Below are positions 25,042-32,269 of a stretch of 64,000 bases of DNA, in pieces. Position numbers and translations under genes: made by a program. The stretch's first letter is position 1; each line of letters opens with the position of its first letter. The stretch comes from Lachnospiraceae bacterium (GTDB lineage Bacteria > Bacillota > Clostridia > Lachnospirales > Lachnospiraceae): NCBI GenBank assembly GCA_017430085.1, contig JAFRNR010000036.1, positions 17,156-81,155 of the forward strand. Direction: 5' to 3'. Under the pieces are notes generated by a model. That model did no database searches, was not told where the DNA came from, and saw only the letters and a list, made by a program, of their open reading frames with translations.

Positions 25042-26739
25042 ATGAATACCGAAAGGAGCACTGTGACAGAGAAACGAATCAAAGTATATACCTACACCCG
25101 CGTTTCCACCGCCATGCAGATCGATGGCTATTCTCTGGATGTGCAGAAAGCGAGGATGAAAGCCTTTGCCGATTTCAACGGATATGAAATTGCCAGAGAA
25201 TATGAGGATGCCGGGAAATCCGGTCGTTCAATTGAAGGACGTCTGCAGTTCCAGCAGATGATGCAGGATATCCGGGATGACCGGGACGGTGTTTCCTACG
25301 TACTGGTCTATAAGCTTTCCCGCTTTGGACGGAACGCAGCCGATGTTCTGAATTCACTGCAGATGATGCAGGACTTCGGTGTCAATCTGATTTGTGTGGA
25401 GGACGGGATCGACTCCTCCAAAGATGCCGGGAAACTGATCATCTCCGTGCTTTCTGCTGTAGCTGAGATCGAAAAGGACAACATCCGCGTTCAGACGATG
25501 GAAGGCCGAATGCAGAAAGCGAGGGAAGGCCGCTGGAACGGCGGACAGGCTCCCTATGGCTATCGCTTGACGGATGGAGAATTGCTCATCAATGAAGAAG
25601 AAGCAAAGGCAGTACGGATAATCTATGACAAATATGTCCATACAGATCTGGGAGCCAACGGGATTGCCAAGTATCTGGCCAGACACGGCATAGAGAAGGT
25701 CCCGCGTCAGAACGGAACGAATACCTTGTTTGACGCGCACTATATCCGGAAGCTGATCAAAAATCCCGTCTACTGCGGCAAAATTGCTTTTGGAAGAATC
25801 AAATCGGAGAAGGTGCGCGGGACCCGGAACGAATACCACCGCATCGAGGCCGAGGATTATCTCCTGGTCGACGGTTTGCATGAAGCCATCGTCAGCGAAG
25901 ACCTCTGGCAGGCGGCCCAGACCAAAGCGAAGAAACAGGCAAAGCGCTACGAGCACGCTTTCGGAAAAGAGAATCAGAGAGTCCATCTTCTTTCCGGGAT
26001 CCTGCGCTGCCCGGTCTGCGGAGCTCCTATGTATGGCAATAAGTGCATCAAACATAAGCCGGACGGAACCAAATACAAGGACTTTTTCTATTACGGCTGC
26101 AAGCACCGTCTGATGACCAACGGGAATAAGTGTGACTATCGCAGAATGGTCAACGAAGAGATGCTGGATAGCGCTGTTGTGGAAGTCATTACACAACTGG
26201 TCAATCGTCCCAAGTTTGCCGCCATGATGTCAGAACGGATCAATACCAAAATCGACACCACGAAGATCGATCAGGAGATCAGCACGGCAGAAAAGGAACT
26301 GCGCCACAGTTTTACCCTGAAAGCAAAGCTGATTGAGGAGATAGACTCTCTTGATTTTGACGACCGTCATTACAACAAGCGAAAAGCCGATCTTGACGAA
26401 CGCTTATACGGAGTCTATGACAAAATCGACCAACTGGAATTGGATCTTGAAGCTGCCAGAGAAAAGAAAAGCGTTCTGGAAGCGGACAAGATGACTTCCG
26501 AGAATATTTACCGGATCCTGATCAATTTTGAGCAGTTATATGCTATTATGGATGAAGGGGAGCGCAGAAAACTGATGGAAGCCCTGATCGCCGAGATCCA
26601 GATCCATAAGGAAGCAAAAAAGAGCGGCCAGTGGCTGAAATCCATCCGTTTCCGCCTTCCCGTCATCCCGGAAGACATGTCCATCAGTTTGGACAACGGT
26701 GATGATGTGGAGACGGTTGTCTCGATGTTCAGGGCATAA
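25042..26739 (+). CDS. Large serine recombinase (site-specific integrase)
   Basis: The 565-residue protein has a resolvase catalytic domain (about 13-155) with YTRVSTAMQ (nucleophile Ser22), LVYKLSRFGRN and AEIEKDNI. A recombinase domain (about 180-300, starting near APYGYRL), a zinc ribbon with CPVCG (Cys323, Cys326) and a coiled coil (about 395-490) follow. The end, DNGDDVETVVSMFRA, stops just after the attachment core (VETVV, 556-560), whereas the family relic at 15545-15982 continues for about 95 more residues. The true C-terminus is thus predicted to be restored only in the excised circle. A GTG at 25063 preceded by AAGGAG is an alternative start. Confidence 0.93.
   Translation: MNTERSTVTEKRIKVYTYTRVSTAMQIDGYSLDVQKARMKAFADFNGYEIAREYEDAGKSGRSIEGRLQFQQMMQDIRDDRDGVSYVLVYKLSRFGRNAADVLNSLQMMQDFGVNLICVEDGIDSSKDAGKLIISVLSAVAEIEKDNIRVQTMEGRMQKAREGRWNGGQAPYGYRLTDGELLINEEEAKAVRIIYDKYVHTDLGANGIAKYLARHGIEKVPRQNGTNTLFDAHYIRKLIKNPVYCGKIAFGRIKSEKVRGTRNEYHRIEAEDYLLVDGLHEAIVSEDLWQAAQTKAKKQAKRYEHAFGKENQRVHLLSGILRCPVCGAPMYGNKCIKHKPDGTKYKDFFYYGCKHRLMTNGNKCDYRRMVNEEMLDSAVVEVITQLVNRPKFAAMMSERINTKIDTTKIDQEISTAEKELRHSFTLKAKLIEEIDSLDFDDRHYNKRKADLDERLYGVYDKIDQLELDLEAAREKKSVLEADKMTSENIYRILINFEQLYAIMDEGERRKLMEALIAEIQIHKEAKKSGQWLKSIRFRLPVIPEDMSISLDNGDDVETVVSMFRA
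26705..26720 (+). other. Right attachment site (attR core) in the recombinase 3' end
   Basis: ATGTGGAGACGGTTGT, identical to 11748-11763 and in the same frame (VETVV). The downstream codons SMFRA-stop would complete an RlmD of about 454 residues if joined to the left part, a normal length. This supports their being the original chromosomal 3' end of rlmD. Confidence 0.8.
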
Positions 26740-26740
26740 T

Positions 26741-27229
26741 ATGGCCAATCTTATCACCATCGTCCGGATCCTTTGCAGCATTGCGCTGCTCTTCTGCCCC
26801 GTGTTTTCGCCGGCGTTCTATACCCTGTATGTCATTGCCGGAATCAGCGACATGGCAGACGGGGCGGTCGCGCGAAAAACGGGCACTGCCGGCGAGTTCG
26901 GATCGAAGCTCGATACAGCGGCTGATTTTGTCTTGGTCGTTGTGTGTCTGATAAAACTGATCCCGGCCATACAAGTGCCGGCCTGGCTTATCATCTGGAT
27001 CATCATAATCGCCCTGATCAAGGCGGTCAACCTGATTTCCGGATATGTCATGCTAAGGAAAATGATTGTCCTGCATACAGTCATGAATAAGGTGACGGGA
27101 GTACTGCTATTTGTGCTTCCGCTGACACTGACGGTCATTGATCTGAAATACAGCGGGGCTGTCGTCAGCGCTGCGGCGACATTCGCGGCGATACAGGAAG
27201 GACACCTGATCAGAACAGGAACAGTGTAG
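26741..27229 (+). CDS. CDP-alcohol phosphatidyltransferase family membrane protein
   Basis: The 162-residue protein begins MANLITIVRILCSIALLF. It contains a CDP-alcohol transferase motif, DMADGAVARKTGTAGEFGSK with LDTAAD following (the D-G-x2-A-R-x8-G-x3-D-x3-D pattern), then three to four membrane helices. It probably makes a phospholipid such as phosphatidylglycerophosphate. It is slightly shorter than PgsA (about 180). The ATG is 1 bp after the recombinase stop codon, so before integration it followed rlmD directly. Confidence 0.85.
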   Translation: MANLITIVRILCSIALLFCPVFSPAFYTLYVIAGISDMADGAVARKTGTAGEFGSKLDTAADFVLVVVCLIKLIPAIQVPAWLIIWIIIIALIKAVNLISGYVMLRKMIVLHTVMNKVTGVLLFVLPLTLTVIDLKYSGAVVSAAATFAAIQEGHLIRTGTV

Positions 27230-27290
27230 AAGGGTCCGCTCAATTCGCGGTTTACGAAGGCAAACCTTTTAAGATATCCGAGGAAACGAA

Positions 27291-28169
27291 ATGAAATACG
27301 AAACCGTCCCCTGCGTTGAGGAAGATGAAGATCTCATAGAGGAAAAGCTCGATGCGATCAATGATTCCATCGTGCATCCTGAAGAAGGCACGGAGGATAA
27401 ATACCTTGTCTTCAAAATCACGGATGATGACGGAAATATCATCGCCGGGTGCCTCGTGTATGTCAGCAACTGGAAGATGGCCAACCTCGACGTTCTGTGG
27501 GTCGATGAGAAGCATCGCGGAAAAGGCCTGGGTTCCGCGCTGATCCGCGCGGCGGAAAAAGCGGCCCGGGAAAGCGCCTGTCATACGATGATCCTCGGCA
27601 CTTTCAGTTTTCAGGCCAGGCCGCTTTACGAAAAACACGGGTACACGCTGTGCGGCACCGTCAGGGATTTTCCCCGCGGGCACGCGAACTATACCCTGCT
27701 GAAAAGGCTGGATCAGCCCGGTCAGGAATACGCCCCTTCCCGGGATCTCTCCGGAGGATTTGAGATCAAGGACGGAAACGAGGAGGACGCTGAGTTTATC
27801 AGTACCAGGCTTGGCGAGTACAATTCTTCGCAGGCGACCCGCGCCGGTCAGTATACGCCGCTCAACAAAAAGCTGCTGGACAGGGACGGCAACCTGATCG
27901 CCGCGATCTTTGCGGGCGTCGGGACCTGGAACCAGTTTGAGGTCGACATGATATGGGTCGATGAACCTTACCGGGGTCAGGGCATCGGTTCCGAACTGCT
28001 TGCCGGAGCCGAGCGTGAGGCGAAAGAACTGGGGGCCTATTTCGCCCTCGTCTGGGGCGTGCTCGACTGGCAGAGCGGCTTCTTCCGTAAGAACGGCTAT
28101 ACGGCGGCAGGGACGCTGGAGAATTGTCCTGAAGGACACTTCATGTATGTTCTGGAGAAGCGGTTCTGA
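27291..28169 (+). CDS. Tandem GNAT acetyltransferase
   Basis: The 292-residue protein contains two complete GNAT domains. The first (about 1-140) has acetyl-CoA loop VDEKHRGKGLGSALIRAAEK and ends with YEKHGYTLCGTV. The second (about 155-292) has VDEPYRGQGIGSELLAGAER and FRKNGYTAAGTLENCPEGH. The halves are clearly related, which indicates duplication and fusion. The acceptor substrate is unknown; small-molecule detoxification is common in the family. The nearest SD-like bases are GAGGAAACGAA. Confidence 0.9.
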   Translation: MKYETVPCVEEDEDLIEEKLDAINDSIVHPEEGTEDKYLVFKITDDDGNIIAGCLVYVSNWKMANLDVLWVDEKHRGKGLGSALIRAAEKAARESACHTMILGTFSFQARPLYEKHGYTLCGTVRDFPRGHANYTLLKRLDQPGQEYAPSRDLSGGFEIKDGNEEDAEFISTRLGEYNSSQATRAGQYTPLNKKLLDRDGNLIAAIFAGVGTWNQFEVDMIWVDEPYRGQGIGSELLAGAEREAKELGAYFALVWGVLDWQSGFFRKNGYTAAGTLENCPEGHFMYVLEKRF

Positions 28170-28198
28170 TGCGGGCAGGACAATAAAAAGGAGGCTGT

Positions 28199-28513
28199 AT
28201 GATAGTTGGTGCCGTAATAGACCTGGCAGTCGGTCTGCTCTGTATCATCATGGGGCTGCTGCTCTGGCGGAAGCAGAAGGTATCGCTTCTGCACGATTAT
28301 CACTATAAAAACGTCCGGGAAGAGGATATTCCGACCTACAGCCGGCAGATCGGCATCGGCCTGACAGTCATCGGAGCCGGGGTCTTTTTGTCAGGTGTCC
28401 TGAACCTTTTCTGCCCGGCTTACTGGTGGATCCCGCTGGCGGCGGGATTTGCCGCGGGGGCGGTCATTCTGTACAGAGCGCAAAAGAAGTACAATGGGTC
28501 GGTGCTCGGATGA
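28199..28513 (+). CDS. DUF3784-like small membrane protein
   Basis: The 104-residue protein has three hydrophobic helices (about 3-22, 50-70 and 73-92) and a short polar segment with HDYHYKNVREEDIPTYSRQI. Helix order and this central signature match the DUF3784 family, common in Firmicutes and of unknown function. AAAAGGAGGCTGT precedes the ATG. Confidence 0.8.
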   Translation: MIVGAVIDLAVGLLCIIMGLLLWRKQKVSLLHDYHYKNVREEDIPTYSRQIGIGLTVIGAGVFLSGVLNLFCPAYWWIPLAAGFAAGAVILYRAQKKYNGSVLG

Positions 28514-28548
28514 GCAGGCCGGCTAAAGGCCCGACAGGAGGGTTACCT

Positions 28549-28953
28549 ATGAAATATAAGATTCTTGAAGGCGCGGAACAATTCTCCGCCGAAGAAGTGG
28601 CCGGGCTGCTCCGGACGACTTACTGGGCGGATAAAAGGCCGGTGGAACAGATCGAAAAATCCATGCGGCATTCCGCCTGCTACGGGATCGTTCCGGAGGG
28701 ATCGGACCGGCTCGTCGGGTTTGCGCGGGTCATCAGCGATCTTGCGACGATGTTTTATCTCAGTGACGTCGTTATCGATCCGGAATACCGGCACCGCGGG
28801 CTGGGAACGGCGCTGCTGACTTATATTGAGACGAGGCCGGAATACGCGGGGCTGCGCGGGTTTCTGATCACGAGGGATGCGCAAGGGCTATATGAAAAGT
28901 TCGGATATCAGATTGTGAACGGGCGGGTGATGGTCCGGGATCCGAAGGAGTGA
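28549..28953 (+). CDS. GNAT acetyltransferase
   Basis: A single-domain GNAT of 134 residues: VGFARVISDLATMFYLSDVV, acetyl-CoA loop DPEYRHRGLGTALL and C-terminal LYEKFGYQIVNGRVMV. The ATG at 28549 has ACAGGAGGG upstream, and the frame open further upstream overlaps the previous gene. It is closest in pattern to YjdJ/ElaA-type acetyltransferases; the substrate is unknown. Confidence 0.9.
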   Translation: MKYKILEGAEQFSAEEVAGLLRTTYWADKRPVEQIEKSMRHSACYGIVPEGSDRLVGFARVISDLATMFYLSDVVIDPEYRHRGLGTALLTYIETRPEYAGLRGFLITRDAQGLYEKFGYQIVNGRVMVRDPKE

Positions 28954-28975
28954 TTTGATAAGGAGGACCACGGCG

Positions 28976-29302
28976 ATGGCATCGAGCAAAGAATATCTGG
29001 ATTTCATCCTGGAGCAGTTGTCCGAAACGGAGGATATCACCTGGCGCGCCATGATGGGCGAATATATCATTTACTGCCAGGGAAAGCCGGTCGGCGGCAT
29101 TTACGATAACCGGTTCCTGGTCAAGCCGACCCGGTCGGCGGAGGCCATGATGCCGGACGCGGAGCGGGAGGTCCCGTACGAAGGGGCGAAGGAAATGCTG
29201 CTCGTGGACGACGTGGAGAATAAGGGGTTCCTGAAGGAACTGCTGACGGCGGCGGCTGCGGAACTGCCGGCGCCGAAGAAAAGAAACCGGAAGGAGTTTT
29301 GA
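28976..29302 (+). CDS. TfoX/Sxy N-terminal-like protein
   Basis: The 108-residue protein starts MASSKEYLDFILEQLSETED and contains ITWRAMMGEYIIYCQGKPVG and GIYDNRFLVKPTRSA, the TfoX_N fold signature. In proteobacteria TfoX controls competence, but the short Firmicutes homologues have no known role. Its C-terminus is Lys/Arg-rich. The ATG is chosen over an in-frame TTG at 28955 because AAGGAGG precedes it. Confidence 0.82.
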   Translation: MASSKEYLDFILEQLSETEDITWRAMMGEYIIYCQGKPVGGIYDNRFLVKPTRSAEAMMPDAEREVPYEGAKEMLLVDDVENKGFLKELLTAAAAELPAPKKRNRKEF

Positions 29303-30454
29303 ATGATGGCAGAGAAAAATGACGATCAGGTGCTGATCGAATTCTGGGATAAGGCGCTCGCGCTTTCGGAGGAGGACAGGCAGGCCTGTCAGGAGGAAGA
29401 GGCGGACTGGCGTGAGCTGGCGCCGTCGGAAAAACTGTTCCGGGCGGCGGAGTCGCTCGGACAGAAGAAAAAGGTGCTGGATTACGGCTGCGGGAACGGC
29501 TGGGCCGGCATCATCGCCGCCAAGAGCGGCTGTCCGGACGTGACGGCCGTAGACGTGTCGGCAGGGCCTGTCGAGGCAGCGCAGTTTTTTGCCGGCCTGT
29601 TTGGCGCGGGGGACCGGATGCAGGTCCGCTGCGAGGCGCCGGACTGGCTGGCAGGCGTTCCGGCCGGCACTTACGACGGCCTGATCTGCTCCAACGTGCT
29701 GGACATCGTCCCGCCGGAGACTGCGGAGGCGATCCTTCGGGAAGCGGCGCGGGTCGTGACGGCGGACGCGGACGTGATCATCGGCCTGAATTACTATCTG
29801 TCGCCGGAGAAAGCGGCCGCCCGCGGGCTGGAACTGCAGGACGGCTGCAAGCTGTACGTGGACGGCGTGCTGCGGCTCGTTTCCCGGAGCGACGGGGAAT
29901 GGGCAGAGATCTTCTCACCCTATTTCACGGTCGAAAGGCTGGAGTATTTCGCCTGGCCCGGGGAGGAAACGGAGACGCGGCGGCTCTTCCGGCTCCGCAA
30001 AAAGGCGAATCTGCGCTGTCTCACGCTCCGTGAGGCGCCGGAACTGATGCGGCCGGCCGCGGAATGGTTCCACAGCAAGTGGGGCGTGCCGGAGGAGGCG
30101 TATCGGAAGTGCATGGAGGCATATCTGGGCGCGGAGACTGAGTACGGGTGGTACCTGTGTCTGGACGGCGACAGGATCGTCGGCGGCATGGGCGTCATTG
30201 AGAACGATTTCCACGACCGGAAGGACCTGGCGCCGAACGTGTGCGCGGTCTATACGGAAGAGGCGTACCGGGGGCGGGGCATCGCCGGCCGGCTGCTGGA
30301 CATGGTCGTGGACGACATGCGCGGCAAGGGGATCTCGCCGCTGTATCTGGTCACGGACCACACCGGATTCTATGAGCGCTACGGCTGGGAGTTTCTCTGC
30401 ATGGTGCAGGGCGACGGGGAGCCGGACATGACAAGGATGTACATTCACCGGTAA
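29303..30454 (+). CDS. SAM methyltransferase-GNAT acetyltransferase fusion
   Basis: The 383-residue protein has two enzymatic domains. Residues about 1-230 form a class I methyltransferase with motif I VLDYGCGNGWAGIIAAKSGC, an acidic ribose contact TAVDVS and SNVLDIVPPETAEAIL. Residues about 240-383 form a GNAT domain with VYTEEAYRGRGIAGRLLDMV and YERYGWEFLCMVQ. The join has no long linker. Both activities could act on one small molecule. The start codon directly follows the previous stop. Confidence 0.88.
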   Translation: MMAEKNDDQVLIEFWDKALALSEEDRQACQEEEADWRELAPSEKLFRAAESLGQKKKVLDYGCGNGWAGIIAAKSGCPDVTAVDVSAGPVEAAQFFAGLFGAGDRMQVRCEAPDWLAGVPAGTYDGLICSNVLDIVPPETAEAILREAARVVTADADVIIGLNYYLSPEKAAARGLELQDGCKLYVDGVLRLVSRSDGEWAEIFSPYFTVERLEYFAWPGEETETRRLFRLRKKANLRCLTLREAPELMRPAAEWFHSKWGVPEEAYRKCMEAYLGAETEYGWYLCLDGDRIVGGMGVIENDFHDRKDLAPNVCAVYTEEAYRGRGIAGRLLDMVVDDMRGKGISPLYLVTDHTGFYERYGWEFLCMVQGDGEPDMTRMYIHR

Positions 30455-30487
30455 CGGTTTGCGGGGCTGCGGCCCGGAGGAGGAATC

Positions 30488-31285
30488 ATGCTGAACACGG
30501 TCCGTCAGGTCACCGATGCGGTGGCCGCCGTCACGGGCGAGGCGCTGCACAGCGCCTGGCTGTACGGGAGCGTTATCTGGGTGGATTTCCAGCGCGGCTG
30601 GAGCGATATCGACCTGCTGATCCTGACCGCCTCTCCTCTCACGGAGGCGCAGGCGGAGCGGCTGCTCAAGCTGCGTCAGAAACTGACTGAAAAAGAGCCC
30701 GGGAACACGTATTTCCGCGCCTGCGAGGGCGTCATTGCGTGCGCAGACGAATACCGCTCCGGCGATTTCACCCGCCTGGTGTACTGGGGCACAAGCGGCG
30801 AGCGGATCACGGACCGCTGCCCGCGGGACACGTTCGCCGCCTTCCAGCTGGCCCGGTATGCGCGATGCGTGGCCGGGACGGAGGACCGGAGCCTGTTCAG
30901 GGAGCCGGACCGCGCGGAAATGGTCGCCGCGGTGAAGGCGCATTACGAGGCCATCCGGCAATTTGCGGTGCAGACCGATGAGAGCCTGTATTCCTGCGGC
31001 TGGCTGCTGGATATCGCGCGCTGTCTTTACACGCTGCGGTACAACGACATCGTGTCCAAAATGTGGGCCGGCCTCTGGGCGAAGGAACTGCACATTTTCC
31101 CGGACGAGGAGCCGCTCCTGAAGGCGCTGGAGATCTGCCGCCACCCGCTGAAGTACAAGGACCGGGAGGACGTGAAGCAGTGGCTGAAGGGGCTGGGGCC
31201 TACTGTGCAGCAATACGCGGACGTGCCGGAGCAGGAACTGCGGAAGGCCGGCGCGCTTGAGGCGGAGACGCCCCGGAACGATTGA
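30488..31285 (+). CDS. Nucleotidyltransferase-fold protein, aminoglycoside adenylyltransferase-like
   Basis: The 265-residue protein begins with a minimal nucleotidyltransferase site: WLYGSVIWVDFQRGWSDIDL, where GS and the D-x-D of SDID are the conserved residues. The C-terminal half (about 130-245) is helical, with YEAIRQFAVQTDESLYSCGW. The layout resembles ANT(3'')/AadA and DUF4111 proteins. It may modify an aminoglycoside or another nucleophile, and resistance is not implied without testing. GGAGGAGG precedes the ATG. Confidence 0.82.
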   Translation: MLNTVRQVTDAVAAVTGEALHSAWLYGSVIWVDFQRGWSDIDLLILTASPLTEAQAERLLKLRQKLTEKEPGNTYFRACEGVIACADEYRSGDFTRLVYWGTSGERITDRCPRDTFAAFQLARYARCVAGTEDRSLFREPDRAEMVAAVKAHYEAIRQFAVQTDESLYSCGWLLDIARCLYTLRYNDIVSKMWAGLWAKELHIFPDEEPLLKALEICRHPLKYKDREDVKQWLKGLGPTVQQYADVPEQELRKAGALEAETPRND

Positions 31286-31321
31286 CATACCACTGAAATA
31301 TCGAAATTAAGAGGAATTATC

Positions 31322-31636
31322 ATGAAAAAAGTCCGCATCACCGTCAAACGCATCGCCTGCTACCGCGATCTGATGGAGGAATACGAAAACCCGATCGAAC
31401 ACGCCTGCGACATGACGGAAGGTCAGGTCTTCATCGCGAACGGCTGGGAACGGCCAGAGGGGTTCTGCAGCAGCGCCTGGGATACGCTGTCGCCGTTCGT
31501 GCTGGCGCTGTCCCACGGCGCGTCGAATTTTTATGACGGCTGGATGAAGAATGAAAAGTCCGCCATGCTCTCCTGCAACGACGGCTTCCGGCCGGTCAGC
31601 TTCCTGCTGGAAACGATGGACGAGGACGCGGAATAA
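31322..31636 (+). CDS. TIGR04076-like small protein
   Basis: A 104-residue protein with VRITVKRIACYRDLMEEYEN, GQVFIANGWERPEGFCSSAW and MLSCNDGFRPVSF. These match the TIGR04076 family of short Firmicutes proteins, which are uncharacterised. Four conserved cysteines suggest metal or redox chemistry (inference). The start follows AGAGGAATTATC. Confidence 0.8.
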   Translation: MKKVRITVKRIACYRDLMEEYENPIEHACDMTEGQVFIANGWERPEGFCSSAWDTLSPFVLALSHGASNFYDGWMKNEKSAMLSCNDGFRPVSFLLETMDEDAE

Positions 31637-31648
31637 AGGAGGCCTGCG

Positions 31649-32194
31649 ATGCGGTATGAACAGACGATCACGCTGAAGGACGGCCGGACCTGCGTGCTGC
31701 GGAACGCCTCGGAAGCGGACGCGGCGGCGGCGCTGGCTAATTTTATTCTGACGCATGAGGAGACCGATTTCCTGGCCTCGTACCCGGACGAGATCCGGTT
31801 CACCGAGGAGCGGGAGGCGAAGCTGCTGAAGGACAAGACGGAAAGCCCATGGGATGTCGAGATCCTCGCGGAGGTGGACGGGCGGGTCGTCGGCCTGGCC
31901 GGGGTGGACCGGGTCAGCGCGGGGGAGAAAATGCGGCACCGCGCCGGTCTCGGGATCAGTATCGAGAAGGCTTACTGGGGGCTCGGCATCGGCCGCGCGC
32001 TGACGAAGGCCTGCATTGAATGCGCGAAAACCGCCGGATACGCGCAGCTGGAGCTGGACGTCGTCGCCTCCAATACGAACGCCGTCGCGCTGTACGAAAG
32101 CGAGGGCTTCATCGAGTACGGCCGCAATCCGCTGGGCTTCCGCTCGCGCTTTACGGGGTATAACGAGCTGGTGCTGATGCGGCGGGAGCTGTAA
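31649..32194 (+). CDS. GNAT acetyltransferase
   Basis: A 181-residue RimI/RimJ-like GNAT: LKDGRTCVLRNASEADAAAA at the start, VVGLAGVDRVSAGEKMRHRA, acetyl-CoA loop KAYWGLGIGRALTKACIE and NAVALYESEGFIEYGRN. AAAGGAGGCCTGCG precedes the ATG. The substrate is unknown. Confidence 0.92.
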   Translation: MRYEQTITLKDGRTCVLRNASEADAAAALANFILTHEETDFLASYPDEIRFTEEREAKLLKDKTESPWDVEILAEVDGRVVGLAGVDRVSAGEKMRHRAGLGISIEKAYWGLGIGRALTKACIECAKTAGYAQLELDVVASNTNAVALYESEGFIEYGRNPLGFRSRFTGYNELVLMRREL

Positions 32195-32269
32195 AACAGT
32201 ACGCGAGGAAACGGCGGCCAAAACCGGACCTGCCGCGGAAGAAGGCGGCGGTGCGGCCGCGGGATCCGC

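Larger units (their letters stand above)
11748..26720 (+). mobile_element. Composite integrated element in the rlmD 3' end (about 15 kb)
   Basis: Bounded by the 16-bp direct repeat at 11748-11763 and 26705-26720, with the large serine recombinase at the right end. Cargo in order: BcgI-like restriction-modification pair, replication-initiator and recombinase relics, BlaI/BlaR1 with two ABC proteins, small mobile-element proteins, Xre regulator with possible toxin, and recombinase. Composition changes twice inside it: AT-rich to about 15.98 kb, GC-richer afterwards. The internal recombinase tail at 15545-15982 suggests two elements accreted at the same site. No conjugation genes are seen, so it may be mobilised from elsewhere or be decayed. 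Confidence 0.75.
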
